From assembly GCF_033115175.1 (NCBI RefSeq), contig NC_084850.1, positions 3,533,024-3,597,023 of the forward strand: a DNA stretch of 64,000 nucleotides, given 5' to 3'. The stretch is from Lepus europaeus (lineage: Eukaryota; Chordata; Mammalia; Lagomorpha; Leporidae). Positions 21,953 to 33,350 of this stretch are shown piece by piece (within the stretch, counting starts at the first letter, position 1; the number at the start of each line of letters is the position of its first letter). The translations under genes and the position numbers were made by a program. The notes under the pieces are model-generated. The model saw only the letters and a program-made list of their open reading frames with translations, was not told where the DNA came from and made no database searches.

Positions 21953-22984
21953 CTAATTTTCATAAGGCTAGCCAGAATCAAATCATTTGGGAGAAAACAT
22001 AATTGAAGAATGTTCTAAAAAGAAGGACAAGTAGAGGTTTATAATCTAATTCAAACCCTTTTACCCTTATAGATAAGGAAACTGGACCTCAGATATTATA
22101 GGTCAAAAGTTAACCTGTGCTATTTGTACCACTTCATCATGTTCCCTCTTTCTAGTTTACTTTCCAAACAAACTTTCCAAACAATAGGGGCTGTGATCAA
22201 CTGTGTCACTTCTACTAACAGATTCTAAAAACGTTTCAATACAATCTGTAACTGTACTATTTCACCTAAACTATGGAAGAAGATTACATTCACATCTTGT
22301 TTTAAAGTTTTTGACAAATTCAAGTCTTTTTTTTTTTTACTATTTGTTGTTAGCATAGTAAAAGTGAAAGAAACTGATAGTGGGGAGGGGTGGGCAAGCA
22401 AAACAAAAAATGTTATTACAGTTCTTCTAGTAGTCTTAATTATCAGGCTCATCTTCAGGATGAATTGGTATTAAAGCATGCATTTATTAATTCAGTTGAC
22501 TCATAATTCAACATAATAGCTTCCTACTCTTTCAGTCAGTACAATGTTTGCCAAACTTCTGTCATGCCACATTCCACCTCCGCAAGTTTGCCTTGCTATA
22601 TCTGCATACCACCTGTACTAATATTTATCTTCATATTGATGTAAAATTCATCCCCTTTTATAATCTGCCTTCTCTATGCAATAACATCTGTTAAATCATC
22701 AGCTTTATGTGCTGGCTTTCCTAATATACAATAAAATAATTATATAACTATGAAAATATGTCCATGAATATACTATCTAAATTCATCTTACATGATGCCA
22801 GTGATATTCTTACTATACTCTGGGTGATTTGACCCTGGATGACTGACAACTTATGATATAAGAAAATAATAAAAGAATTGTTCTCCAAAATCTAACATGA
22901 GTTGCTAATCATTTCAATTTGCTAGGAATGTTCCAGAAATACACGGTCCTCTCACCAATTTCAGCAAATACAAAGCTAGGAAGT

Positions 22985-23122
22985 CAAGGTTTTGAGATTT
23001 TATTGTGCATCAGAAATACACGAGGCCCTGGGTTCCTTCTCTCAGAGATTCTGATTCAGTAAGTCTGGGATATGGCCTAGGGATCTGCATTAAGGCACCC
23101 CAAGGGTCACATTTTTGAAAAC
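22985..23122 (-). mobile_element. MER5A-like hAT fossil
   Basis: TGTGCATCAGAAATACACGA, AGATTCTGATTCAGTAAGTC and GGGATCTGCATTAAGGCACC follow the MER5A consensus order; the terminal inverted repeat is degraded. Strand is tentative. Confidence 0.65.
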
Positions 23123-23125
23123 CGG

Positions 23126-23465
23126 TGGGGCCAGTGCTGTTGCATAGTGGGTTAAACCACCACCTTGCAGTGCCTGCATGCCATATGTGTGCCGGTTTGA
23201 ATCCCGTGTACTCCACTTCTGATCCAGCTCCATGTTAATGAGTTTGGGAAAGCAGTGGAAGATGGCCCAAGTGTTTGGGCCCCTGCATCCATGTGGGAGA
23301 CCCAGAAGAAGCTCCTGACTCCTGGCTTTAGATCAGTCCAGCTCCAGCCATTGCAGCCATTTGGGGAGTGAACCAACAGATGGAAGATTTATCCCCCTCT
23401 ACCCCCGTGTCTCTCTAACTTTGTCTTTCAAATAAAATAAATCTCAAAAAAAAAAAAAAAAGAAA
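23126..23465 (+). mobile_element. C-SINE
   Basis: Head GGGGCCAGTGCTGTTGCATA, tail TTTCAAATAAAATAAATCTC then a poly(A)/AAAAG run. Confidence 0.9.
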
Positions 23466-23520
23466 AAGAAAAAGAAAAGAAAACCTGCAGACCTCAGGGT
23501 GATTTAAAAATCACTCTATT

Positions 23521-23876
23521 TGAGGGCCAGCGCTGTGGCTCACTTGGCTGATCCTCCGCCTGTGGTGCCGGCACCCCGGGTTCTAGTCCCAGTTGGGGTG
23601 CCGGGTTCTAGTCCTGGTTGCTCCTCTTCCAATCCAGCTTTCTGCTGTGGCTCAGGAGGGCAGCGGAGGATGGCCCAAGTGCTCAGGTCCCTGCACCCGC
23701 ATGGGAGACCAGGAGGAAGTACCCAGCTCCTGACTTCAGATCGGCACAGTGCCAGCCGTGGCGGCCACTAGGGGAGTGAGCCAACAGAAGGAAGACCTTT
23801 CTCTCTGTCTCTCTCTCACTGTCTATAACTCTCTCTCTGTCTCTCTCTCACTGTCTAACTCTGCCTGGCCAAAAAA
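23521..23876 (+). mobile_element. C-SINE, young type
   Basis: Flanked by perfect 15-bp AAAAATCACTCTATT (23506-23520 and 23877-23891). Two internal short duplications: the GGGTTCTAGTCC segment and the CTCTCTCTGTCTCTC tail segment. Confidence 0.93.
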
Positions 23877-23904
23877 AAAAATCACTCTATTAAATAAGAC
23901 AACT

Positions 23905-24090
23905 TTGGTTCAAATCACAATTCTAACTCCGTGATCACAAACAAGTCACTTACATGTTCCATGCCTCAGTTTCCTCATATGTTAAATAATGATTATAATA
24001 ATAGCTACTACACTGGGTTGTATCAAGACTTAAATGAACATGTCATTTATTATAAAATCGCATAGCCTACACGTCAGAGGGCTGATAATG
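23905..24090 (+). repeat. MIR SINE (ancient)
   Basis: Clear MIR core: AACAAGTCACTTACATGTTC, TGCCTCAGTTTCCTCATATG and AATAATAGCTACTACACTGG. Confidence 0.8.
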
Positions 24091-24094
24091 ATGA

Positions 24095-25420
24095 AGGAAG
24101 TTGTGCAACCACTCTCAGCAGCCTACAACTCAAAGACAATCAACATTTCAAATAAGATGCAAGCTATCTACTCCATACAAACATCTGCTCTTATTTAATT
24201 ACTGACTTGAGTTTAACCTGCAACAAATTAACTTCCAAATGAATTGTGTTTTTCAATAAGATATTTATGCAATGGATCATTTCAAATATTATCTACCGTT
24301 GACTGAAACTTAAATCCTCAAGGAATTCTATCTGGACCTACATTCAACCCCATGGAATGGCTCAAAGGCCAGAGAGCAGAGGGATCTCAAAGGCCCTGCT
24401 TGGTTACCATTGATTTTAAGAAGTACTTTGCAAGTAGCACACACAATTATCCTTGTGATTTAGAAATCTTTCAGGCTTTTGTTATTAGAAAACTCTTCCT
24501 TGAAGAAAGCATAAGAACTCCTAAATTACAAATTTAACACTATGCAGATTTGGCCAGAGAGTAAACAGGGTAACAGTTAGAAAACATGCTCATGCTCTGT
24601 TGTAGTAACTCATCAAAGGTTTTACCTGTGATCTGATGTAGGGATTTAAAATCCAATTTCCTAAACATACAAAAGCCTTATTTTTTCTGAATACCATCTG
24701 TTAAACCATTCCAATGTGAGCTCATTGTGCTACACAAAATTTGGAAATAGACTAAAATTTTAAAAACTTAGTTGCTTTGTGTTCAAGTATGGATTCAGGC
24801 TGATCTATTAGTAAAGGTTAGAAAACTATGTAGAGTCAACATTCAACCTGTTATAGAAGTAACACGACGCAAACAACTATTTAACCATAATAAAAACCTT
24901 TTAATCATAATTGGCCATAAAGAAAATCACCCCAAGGCCTGACAGCTATTCTCTGCTACTATGGGTCCTTAAGCCTCTTCTTCAACAGGCAGTTTCCCAG
25001 CCAAAGTGGGGGCCATAAGGCAACTGAGACCAGTGGGATTTGCAGATGCTCAAAGGCAGTATGTCTGCCCAGCCTGGTTTTGCGGACCACAAATCCCAAC
25101 TGCTCCTTTGTGAGCAAACATGAAAATCAGCTAGAGGGGGAAAACCATTAAGGAATGTTCTCATACTGTCACTCTTCTAGCTGGGTAGCTTATCCAATTT
25201 CTACTAATCCACAGCTATGCCATCCTCTGGTAGGCATAATCACTAACACCTGCTGGCTCACATGAAGCAAGAGGCAGCACTATAGCCAAATCTCAAACAC
25301 ATGGCCTCTTGAGTTGATTTCTGCACTTGTTATGAACTAAAAAGGGACTGAGGCTAAAGGCCCTAAACAAGGAGCAGTTAGGTGGTTCTGGGATTCCAAA
25401 CACATTTAGCACACACTTGT
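24095..25420. other. MTMR1 intron 2, unique sequence
   Basis: No exon or confident repeat seen in 1.3 kb of AT-rich DNA. Confidence 0.5.
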
Positions 25421-25435
25421 AAAAAACCAATCATC

Positions 25436-26170
25436 ACGATCCATCATGGGAAGCAGGATACACAGCAGACTCATAGAATGGCAGATGTCCTAAATAGCAC
25501 TCTGGCCTCAGAATCAGCCCTCAAGGCATTCGGATCTGGCTCAAGAGCCCATGAGAGTATTTTAGGCATGGAAAGCCAAGACACTCTGGGGAAAAAAAAA
25601 AAGAAGACCTAAATGAAAGGTCTCTGCGAGTGAGATCCCAGTGGAAAGAACGGGGCCATCAAAGAAGGAGGTACCTTTCTCTGAAGGGAGGAGAGAACTT
25701 CCACTTTTACCCTGTCGGAATAAGATCAAAGTCGGCAAACTCAAAAGGCTTCCATAGCCTTGACAACTCATGACTAGAGCCTAGGGAGATTACTGATGCC
25801 ATAAACAAGAGTGTCAAATTGTTAAGTCAACAACAGGAGTCACTGTGTACTTACATCTCATGTGGGATCTGTCCTTAATGTGTTGTCCAATGTGAAGTAA
25901 TGCTATATATAACTAGTACTGAAACAGTATTTTTACACTTTGTGTTTCTGTGTGGGTGCAAACTGATGAAATCTTTACTTAGTATACGCTGAATCTATCT
26001 TCTGTATATAAAGATAATTGAAAATGAATCTTGATGTGAATGGAATGGGAGAGGGAGCGGGAGATGGGAGGGGTGCGAGTGGGAGAGAAATTATGGGGGG
26101 GGGGGAGCCACTGTAATCCATAAACTGTACTTTGGAAATTTATATTTACTAAATAAAAACAAATAAATAA
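25436..26170 (+). mobile_element. 5'-truncated lagomorph L1 3' end
   Basis: Rabbit-type L1 3' UTR (GGAAAGCCAAGACACTCTGG, CGGGGCCATCAAAGAAGGAG, TCTTCTGTATATAAAGATAA), ending in an A-rich tail. Flanked by a perfect 15-bp AAAAAACCAATCATC (25421-25435 and 26171-26185). Antisense to MTMR1. Confidence 0.94.
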
Positions 26171-26185
26171 AAAAAACCAATCATC

Positions 26186-26955
26186 TCTTACTAGCAGGCA
26201 GAAATGACTATAGTAAACTAAAACCTCAATTCAACTGAACACTACTGAAATGTAAAGGTGGTTTCATTGTACTGCACTGTTAGTAGCTTATCACCATTAA
26301 AACAAAATTAGGCTTTGGCTTTACCAAAGATGAAATAAACAATTTTTGGTTTGTTAATTGAGTCAGTAAGTATTTACTGAGCACCTATATGCTCCAGAAT
26401 ACTGGAAAACCAGAATCTGTTGGCAAGCTTATCAGACTTTAGAATCAGCAGGTAATCCCACTTTAAAAAAAAAAGACATTTTTTACTTAAGTACTAAAAA
26501 GTGAGTCTGTCCATATAGTACTCTTTAGAGACTTTGCAAGGGTATTTTTGCATTGTAGTATCATATGTTAACACTAAATACTCACAGGTAATTCCTACAT
26601 CAAAACAGAATTATAAGCATGGGAAATAGTGTGCATCAAGACATTTTTTTGAAATTCAGAATAGTAACAAAGAAGATATAAAGCATTTATTATAACATGG
26701 AACCTAATTTTTCAAAGAATGACCATAATCTGAAGACAGCTGTTCCTCTCAGTTAAAAAACTTTGACCATATAGACTATATATGAGTAAAAGTCCTCCTC
26801 TAAATTGCAGCTTTAATAGCAGACAGCCTTTCATCTTTATTCCTAAGCAAATGAAGTTGAGCATCACGAGGCCAAAGGCTTATTTGAATTAAAACTGCAA
26901 AGCTTCTTGGCTACTCAGAATACTGATAATGAATTAAACACTTAAAGTTGCTTAC
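26186..26955. other. MTMR1 intron 2, 5' end
   Basis: AT-rich sequence next to exon 2; a possible L2/MIR trace near 26350 (TATTTACTGAGCACCTATAT). Nothing else seen. Confidence 0.5.
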
Positions 26956-27061
26956 CTTGTAATCTCTGGATACATTTTCTGATGTCACTGAACCTGAAAT
27001 CTGACTAGAAATTGTAGCAGCTATAAGCTGTTTGCACCATTCAACATGTGATCCTGTAGGA
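26956..27061 (-). CDS. MTMR1: MTMR1 coding exon 2
   Basis: This 106-nt exon completes the split Ser codon (AG|T) and continues PTGSHVEWCKQLIAATISSQ, ending SVTSENVSRDYK. The acceptor is TTTCTTTTAG and the donor is AAG|GTAAGC, leaving phase 0. The sequence matches the MTMR1 segment just before the PH-GRAM domain and differs from MTM1 and MTMR2, which fixes the paralogue. Intron 1 (27062-34966, 7.9 kb) precedes it and intron 2 (6349-26955, 20.6 kb) follows. In human, intron 2 of this gene contains alternatively used coding exons, some muscle-specific, whose splicing is disturbed in myotonic dystrophy type 1. Confidence 0.97.
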
Positions 27062-27249
27062 CTAAAAGAAACAGCATGATTAAAAAGTTTTAAAACACAG
27101 GCTCTTAGTGACAAAAACGAGCACTTAATAGGGATACATGCACACTTCTTTTTTTCAGATGAACATTGAACTATTTGGTTACCTTTACATTTAATAAAAG
27201 AACTGAAATACCAACTGACAACCAGGAAGTAAGGTTAGATTCCAGGTGA

Positions 27250-27566
27250 ATTTTCTTTTTTTTAAAGATTTATTTATTTATTTGAAAGTCAGAGTTACTC
27301 AGAGAGAGAAGGAAAGGCAGAGAGAGAGAGAGGTTGTCTGTCCACTGGTTCACTCTACAAGTGTTTGCAAGAGTTGGAGCTGGGACAATCTGAAACCAGA
27401 AGCCAGGAGCTTATTTTGGGTCGCCCACACAGCTGCAGGGGCCCAAGTATTTGGGCCATCTTGTACTGCTTTCCCAGGCCATAGCAGAGAGCTGGATTGG
27501 AAGTGGAGCAGCCGTGACTAGAACCAGAACCCATATGGGATGCCAGTGCTGCAGGCGGCAGCTTTA
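27250..27566 (-). mobile_element. C-SINE, head truncated
   Basis: Minus copy from TTTAAAGATTTATTTATTTA to GCAGGCGGCAGCTTTATCCT, where it stops short of the usual head and meets a second SINE. Confidence 0.88.
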
Positions 27567-27850
27567 TCCTGAGGGGAGAGGGGAGAGGGGAGAGAATGAA
27601 TATGAGTACCTCCCTTCTGCTGATCCATTCCTCAAATGCCTGCAACAGCTGAGGCTGGGCCAGGCCAAAGGAAGGAGCAGGAAACTCAATCCTTATCTCC
27701 TATGTGGGAGGCAGGGATCCAGTTACTTGATCTGTCACCTGTTTCCTCCAAGGATTGGAAATGGAGTTGCCAGAACTGGAACCAGGCACTCTGATATGGG
27801 ACACAGGTGAACCAAATAGTGGCTTAACAACTGCACCACCAGCTTCCATG
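27567..27850 (-). mobile_element. Older C-SINE abutting the previous one
   Basis: Starts at a (GAGGG)n-like stretch without a tail, then TCCTCAAATGCCTGCAACAG, and ends AACTGCACCACCAGCTT. A distinct, more diverged subfamily. Confidence 0.8.
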
Positions 27851-28439
27851 TTAATTTTAAGTGAGTCAAACCAATTTTTTTTCAAAAGAATTTTAAGATT
27901 CTAGGTGTAACATAGTATAGCATGCTCTTCTCTATCATTTAATAGGGCTTATTTCATTACAATTATAAGGAAGAAATACTTATAATGTATACCGAAAATT
28001 AATTCTAAAGTGAAATACGTACTATACTACATATGCTTTACAAATAATCAATTTCACGATGGCAACTAAGTATAGAGAACAATGTAGTTGTGAGCACACC
28101 AAAGTGGCTCTTAATGGAGAAAAGACGTGATTTTCTAAGGCAGACTAGAAAAATGATGTTCTGTGTATATTAATGATGCTACTTTACATTTCTGCAGGTG
28201 CTTCGGCAATTTATGAAAGGTTCTTCTGCTTGTAATCAGAGCCTCACAAATATGGTGTGACAAGGAGGTTGAAAAGGGACTGGCCAGTTACCTTGCTTTT
28301 CAGATCAGAGGTGTAGAGATGACATGGACTGTTAGAAAGTGGTTGTCTATCCAGGACATGGCACAACTAATGGTGACCAACCCACTGAGCTGAAGCCAGC
28401 ACTGCAGATGCCAGACACTGCCTTATACAAAAACATGAC
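27851..28439. other. MTMR1 intron 1, unique sequence
   Basis: No exon or confident repeat seen. Confidence 0.5.
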
Positions 28440-28605
28440 AATGCAAAGGCGATATAGCATCTTCCCCCATAGCAGTGCTCTAATGTGTTCCAAGCATTTC
28501 TACACAAGTAGCCTTACTAGCCTCACAGTGACCCATTTTACAGATGAGAAAACTGAGGCTCCAGTTTTGTCCAAGGCCATATAACTGTTAAGTGGCTGGA
28601 CTGTG
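28440..28605 (-). repeat. MIR SINE (ancient)
   Basis: Reverse MIR core: CATTTTACAGATGAGAAAAC, TGAGGCTCCAG and TTAAGTGGCTGGACTGTGAT. Confidence 0.82.
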
Positions 28606-29177
28606 ATCACCTTATAAACAAACTAGACAGTAAGAGAATTAAAATTGCCCCCCCAAAAGCCGGGCTGTCTCATGATTTGTCAAAACACTTAAGAAGTCAA
28701 GCAAGAGGGCAAAAGATGTTTATGAAAGTTTACCTTGCAAGTAGCTTTCACTGTAAAGAATGTTTCAGATCCTTAAAATCTCAGATGACTGACTAAATCA
28801 ACTCTTACGTATCTGAAGGCTACAAACACCTAGACTTCCCAGACAATATGTAAAATAACCTAAAGTGAAATAAGGAAACTGATGGTCTGTACTATCCATC
28901 TAAATTGCAACCTCTGATGAAGACACTCCAGTGGTTATCTGTGTATTTGAAAGTATGAGTGAAAACACTGGCAGAGTGGGCAGAGGATATTCCTCCCTTG
29001 GAGCCCCCTCCTGACTACAGCAACAGGAGGTTTCTGACTTAAATAATTCTTGCTTTGCTCACTGTCCTGTCCATGTGGAAATTCTTCTATATGAAACACA
29101 GACCAAGATCGCCTTCATCCTTCCAGTAACAAAAGTCATTTACTTTCTACTTGTCCTGTTCATTCTAACTTTTAAAT
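28606..29177. other. MTMR1 intron 1, unique sequence
   Basis: Nothing identified. Confidence 0.5.
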
Positions 29178-29186
29178 TCTTTCCTA

Positions 29187-29545
29187 TGTCCTAGCATTTT
29201 GACTTAGCAAGTTAAGCCACTGCCTGCAGGGCCACCATCCCATATGGACACCGGTTCCAGTGCTAGCTGCTCCACTCCTGATCCACCTCCCTGCTAATGT
29301 GCCTGAGAAAGCAGTGGAGGATAGTCCAAGTGCTTGGGCCCCTGCACACATGGGAGACCTGAATGAAGCTCCTGTCCCCTGACTTCGGTCTGGTCCAGCC
29401 CTGGCTGTTGCGGCCATTTGGGGAGTGAACCAGCAGATGAAAGATCTCTCGATCTCTCTCTCTCTCTTTCCCTCCCTCCCTCTCACTGTATCTGCATTTC
29501 AAATAAAGTAAATCTTTACAATTTTTTTTAAAAAATAAATAAATG
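29187..29545 (+). mobile_element. C-SINE
   Basis: Head degraded (AGCATTTTGACTTAGCAAGT), tail TTTCAAATAAAGTAAATCTT; flanked by TCTTTCCTA (29178-29186 and 29546-29554). Confidence 0.88.
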
Positions 29546-29642
29546 TCTTTCCTACCTTCAAAAGGGGGCGGGGGCAGAAGCTCCTATGATGCCAGAAATC
29601 CATTGATCACATTTCTAACCGTATCCTACCTTTCTTGTCATA

Positions 29643-30110
29643 ATGGTTTTTTTTGTGTTTGTACTCATTCTAACTGTAAATATAGGAAGAAAATCTTTAG
29701 AAACCCAACTGGTGACCATGAGTGACCTGCATTATCTTCCTCCTTCTGATAGGGACACTTCTTTTTACTTTGAGGAACTGCCCAACCCAACTTTATATAA
29801 TTCAGTGGCAAGAGGACAGAAGAGGGCTGGCCCCTTCCTTTTCCCTCCCCTACTTAAGGTGAGTCACCCAGGCCTGGCCAATCCCAGGCTCCTCTTGGAC
29901 CTGGAGCTGTATGGATCTGCCCCGGAACTGCTGGAGGCCATGCCCCACCACACCACTCCAAACCCCAACTCCCCATCCACCATGAGGAAATCTCTGAGCC
30001 AGAAAGCCCAACAAGAAAACCAAGTTATGAGGAGTCTCTACAACACTATTCACAACTCTGGATCTCATTATACTCATGACTGCCACTCCTTATCTGGAGC
30101 AATTATGTAA
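29643..30110 (+). other. Unidentified ORF in MTMR1 intron 1 (antisense)
   Basis: A 155-codon open frame that is not explained by a repeat I recognise. An internal ATG at 29718 with A at -3 opens MSDLHYLPPSDRD and leaves 130 codons; the end reads DCHSLSGAIM. I recognise no domain, signal peptide or family. It also contains an AAG|GTGAGT donor-like site near 29858. No promoter, poly(A) signal or intron structure is evident, and it runs opposite to MTMR1. It may be chance or a fragment of an old pseudogene. Confidence 0.15.
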
Positions 30111-30204
30111 GCCAAGTTAACTCATTTTGGCTTAAGCTAGATTGAGTTGTGGTTTTTGTCACCTGCAACTAGAAGTGTCCTGGCCAATGTGATTACAAAC
30201 AATG

Positions 30205-30330
30205 GGATATAGTGGGCTTGCAGGCAGGAGGCCTGGACTCCAGTCCTACTGCTGTCACCTGCTACCTCCATGACCTTGAGCAAGCCACATGCTCTCAGGG
30301 ACTGCAGCCCCATCATCATTAAGAGAAGCA
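30205..30330 (+). repeat. MIR SINE (ancient)
   Basis: CAGGAGGCCTGGACTCCAGT, CTGCTACCTCCATGACCTTG and AGCAAGCCACATGCTCTCAG follow the MIR core. Confidence 0.7.
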
Positions 30331-30989
30331 CAACATTCAGAAGAGAACTGAGGGCCCACAGGTAGGTCTGCAGAGCCAGGTTCCACTGAGGGGCCTTTCT
30401 TCAAAGACAACTGTGAACAGAACTTGTCCAGAGCACAGAACTGAGAAGGGAGGCCAGGTCTCCTCTTCCCTCTGTCTCCTTTTTAGTCCCTGCAGACACA
30501 CTCCACACTCTGGCATCAAACAGCAGTCGTAGGCTGGAGGCTCCCAGCTCTGTTTCTCCAACGGGACCCTTTCTGATCTCAAGGCTGGCACTCCTGCAGA
30601 CAAGACTCTCTACTAGTCTGGTCCCCAGAACCTGCCAAGTCACCCTGTCTAAATTGGCACGGGCCATTCAGCCCCCCAAAATACTGCCTCCTGTGTTCTT
30701 AACTCAGCACAAGGCACAGCCAGTTACTCCGACACCTCAGCCAGAAAACCAGGGTTCACCCTCTTATCCCCAGTGCTTCAGCCTCACAGCCAAATGCTCC
30801 CTAGGCTGTGTCACTCTTACCTGCTAAGCATCTTGAAAACCCACACCAGCACTCTTAACGTTCTTCTGTGCTCTCCTCCCATCTCATGAATTTAAGTCCT
30901 ACCTACATGCAAATGACTCTCCAGTTCGGGTCTCTAGCCCAGATGTCACCCCCAAAGTCCATGCACATCTGCACCAAGTGCCTCTCCAG
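30331..30989. other. MTMR1 intron 1, unique or old L2 sequence
   Basis: GC-richer sequence; the right end may be a decayed part of the following L2. No exon found. Confidence 0.4.
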
Positions 30990-31880
30990 ACAACTGCTGT
31001 GGGACATTTAATTGGCATCTCATAATTCATATGTCCAGAGCTGAGAGCCTATTTCCTAACCTGCTCCAGATGGTTCTCAGTCTAAGCAACACAATTTTCC
31101 CACAAGCTATACAACTTGATATCCTCTTTGATTCTTCACTCATATCCAATGACCAAGTTTCAGTGAACACTACTGGCTTCAGATCTGCTTTGGATTCGAT
31201 CTCGAATCTGATCACTCCCCCTCTCCTCCATTCCATCACTCTGGGCTAGGCCACCATCCTCTCACCTGGCCTACTACAATAGCCTCCTACTGGACAATTT
31301 GCTCCAACTCCTTACCCTTTAAGTCTAATGTCCACACAGCACCCAGAGACCCCACTGAAATATATAGCAGATTATGTCACCCCTCTGAACCAAAGTCCCC
31401 AATGGTTTACCATGGCAACCAAGGCTCTCCACCAGCTGCCCTGTGACCTTATCCTTTTTCCATAATTCCCTACTTGCTTGTGGCACCTAGAATCCTTGCT
31501 GATACTTGCAGTTTTGTACACTATCCCACTCCAAAGCCTTTGCATAGGATGCTACTACCCAAACCATGTTGATGGCTGGACCCTTCACTTCTTTGGGGGC
31601 ATTGCTCAAATATCACCTTCCTCAGGCTTTTCCTGATCATCCTATTCAAAATTCCAACCAAAGTACATATCCCCAACATTTCTTATCCCCCCCCAACTTA
31701 GAATCCTTTTCCTTAACACTTACCATCATCTAACAGAAAACCTATTTTACCTTTTTTTGGCTTTCTCTCACCAAACATATACTTCATAAGGGCAGGGATT
31801 TGTGTTTATTCCCTGCTGTATCCTCAGGCCCAATACAATGCCTGACACAGAGTAGGGACTCATATTTGCAGAATAACTGC
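30990..31880 (+). mobile_element. L2 LINE 3' portion (ancient)
   Basis: Follows the L2 3' end: CTGATCACTCCCCCTCTCCT, CCAAAGCCTTTGCATAGGAT, CATTGCTCAAATATCACCTT, TCATAAGGGCAGGGATTTGT and CAATACAATGCCTGACACAG. Confidence 0.85.
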
Positions 31881-32103
31881 ATGATCAAGCACTTTCAAAA
31901 CCTACCAATTAGACTCTCCACCTCCAGTCCATCTGCCACACTATGCAGAGCAATCATTCTGGAAGTCATATGAGATCCCATAGTTTCCCTGGCTGAAAGC
32001 CTTTTCTAGTCCCCACAGATAAAATGACCGTATAATTTCTCATCCAAACCAAGGCACAACTGAGTGTTGAAGGAAGAGGTTGTTAACAATTACACTGACC
32101 AGG

Positions 32104-32378
32104 AGTGAGCATTTAGCCCAACAGTTAAGATGCCTGTGTTCCACACTGGCATTACCTGGGTTTGCTGCCTCACTCTAAGGTGATTATAGCTTGCTGCCAA
32201 TGAAGACCCTGAGAAGCAGCAAGGATGGCTCAAGTAATTCACTTCCTGCCCCCGTGGGAGACCTAGATTGCATTCTCGGCTCCTGGCTCCATCCCTGGCC
32301 CAGCATCGGCTGTTGCAGGCATTTGGGAAGTGGATGGGAAAACTCTCTGGCTAACTGCCTATCTCTTTCTCAAATAAT
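32104..32378 (+). mobile_element. C-SINE, old
   Basis: GAGTGAGCATTTAGCCCAAC head, AGAAGCAGCAAGGATGGCTC middle, CTCAAATAATTTG end. Confidence 0.75.
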
Positions 32379-32380
32379 TT

Positions 32381-33088
32381 GTTTAAAGATTTATTTAATT
32401 GAAAGGCAGAGTTACAGAGAAAGAGGGAGGAAGGGAGGGAGGGAGGGAGAAGAGAGATATTGAGATCTTCCATGTGGTGGTTCACTTCTCAAATGGCTGC
32501 AATGGCTGGGTCTGGGACAGGCCAAATCCAGGAGTCTGGAACTCTGCCTGGGTCTTTTTCTTTTTTTTTTTTTTAAGATTTTTTATTTATTTATTTGACA
32601 GGTAGAGTTACAGACAGTGAGAGGGAGAGACCGAGAGAAAGGTCTTCCTTCCGTTGGTTCACCTCCCAAATTGGTCGCTACGGCCAGGGCTATGCTGATC
32701 CGAAGCCAGGAGCCAGGTGCTTCCTCCTGGTCTCCCATGCAGGTGCAGGGCCCAAGCACCTGGGCCATCCTCCACTGCACTCCCGGGCCACAGCAGAGAG
32801 CTGGACTGGAAGAGACGCAACCGAGACTAGAACCCAGTGCCCATATGGTATTCCAGCGCCGAAGGCGGAGGATTAGCCAAGTGAGCCACGGCGCCGACCC
32901 CAACTGCTTGGGTCTTACACATGGGTGGCAGGGGGTTCATGTACTTGAGCCACCTTCCACAGCTTTCTGACATGCATTAGCAGGGAGCTGTATGTGAAAT
33001 GGAACAGTGGGCACTTGAACAGGCACCCATATGGGATGCTGGTGTGGTAGGCGGTGGCTTAACCCACTGTGCCACAGCATAGGCCCCC
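32381..33088 (-). mobile_element. C-SINE host, split by a young SINE
   Basis: Tail side 32381-32556, head side 32904-33088 ending CCCACTGTGCCACAGCATAG. The middle is a nested copy. Confidence 0.88.
32557..32903 (-). mobile_element. Young C-SINE nested in host SINE
   Basis: Variant with TTTGACAGGTAGAGTTACAG and GAGCCACGGCGCCGACCCC. Flanked by CTGCCTGGGTCTT (32544-32556) and CTGCTTGGGTCTT (32904-32916). Confidence 0.9.
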
Positions 33089-33097
33089 CATCTCAAA

Positions 33098-33150
33098 TTT
33101 TTTAAATGTTTAAAACATTTAAAATGTTTAAAATTTTAAAATGTTTTAGC
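33098..33150. repeat. AT-rich quasi-palindromic repeat
   Basis: Repeats of AAATGTTTAAAACATTTAAA and its inverse; low complexity. Confidence 0.8.
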
Positions 33151-33269
33151 TACACTGTTCCAACAGGTAAACCAGGAACATCTTCGCCAAAACAGGCCAC
33201 ATGGCCCATCTCACTCATGGCTAAAGTGTTTATTAAAACTGCAGAATTCCTTCTCCTAGTATATGGACT

Positions 33270-33350
33270 AATTGTAAGGTAAGGACCAAGAATCTGCATT
33301 TGCACTCCAATGCAGATGATGCAGGATCACACTCTAAGAAGCATCACCTG
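33270..33350. mobile_element. Possible MER5-like fragment
   Basis: AAGAATCTGCATTTGCACTC and TCACACTCTAAGAAGCATCA resemble the end of MER5A. Short and diverged. Confidence 0.4.

Noticed and set aside
23506..23891. Paired direct repeats that could be read as a CRISPR-like or att arrangement
   Set aside because: They are target-site duplications around single SINEs; the organism is a mammal.
33098..33150. AT-rich quasi-palindrome as a possible origin or matrix-attachment site
   Set aside because: It is short, low complexity and at the end of a SINE; nothing supports a function.
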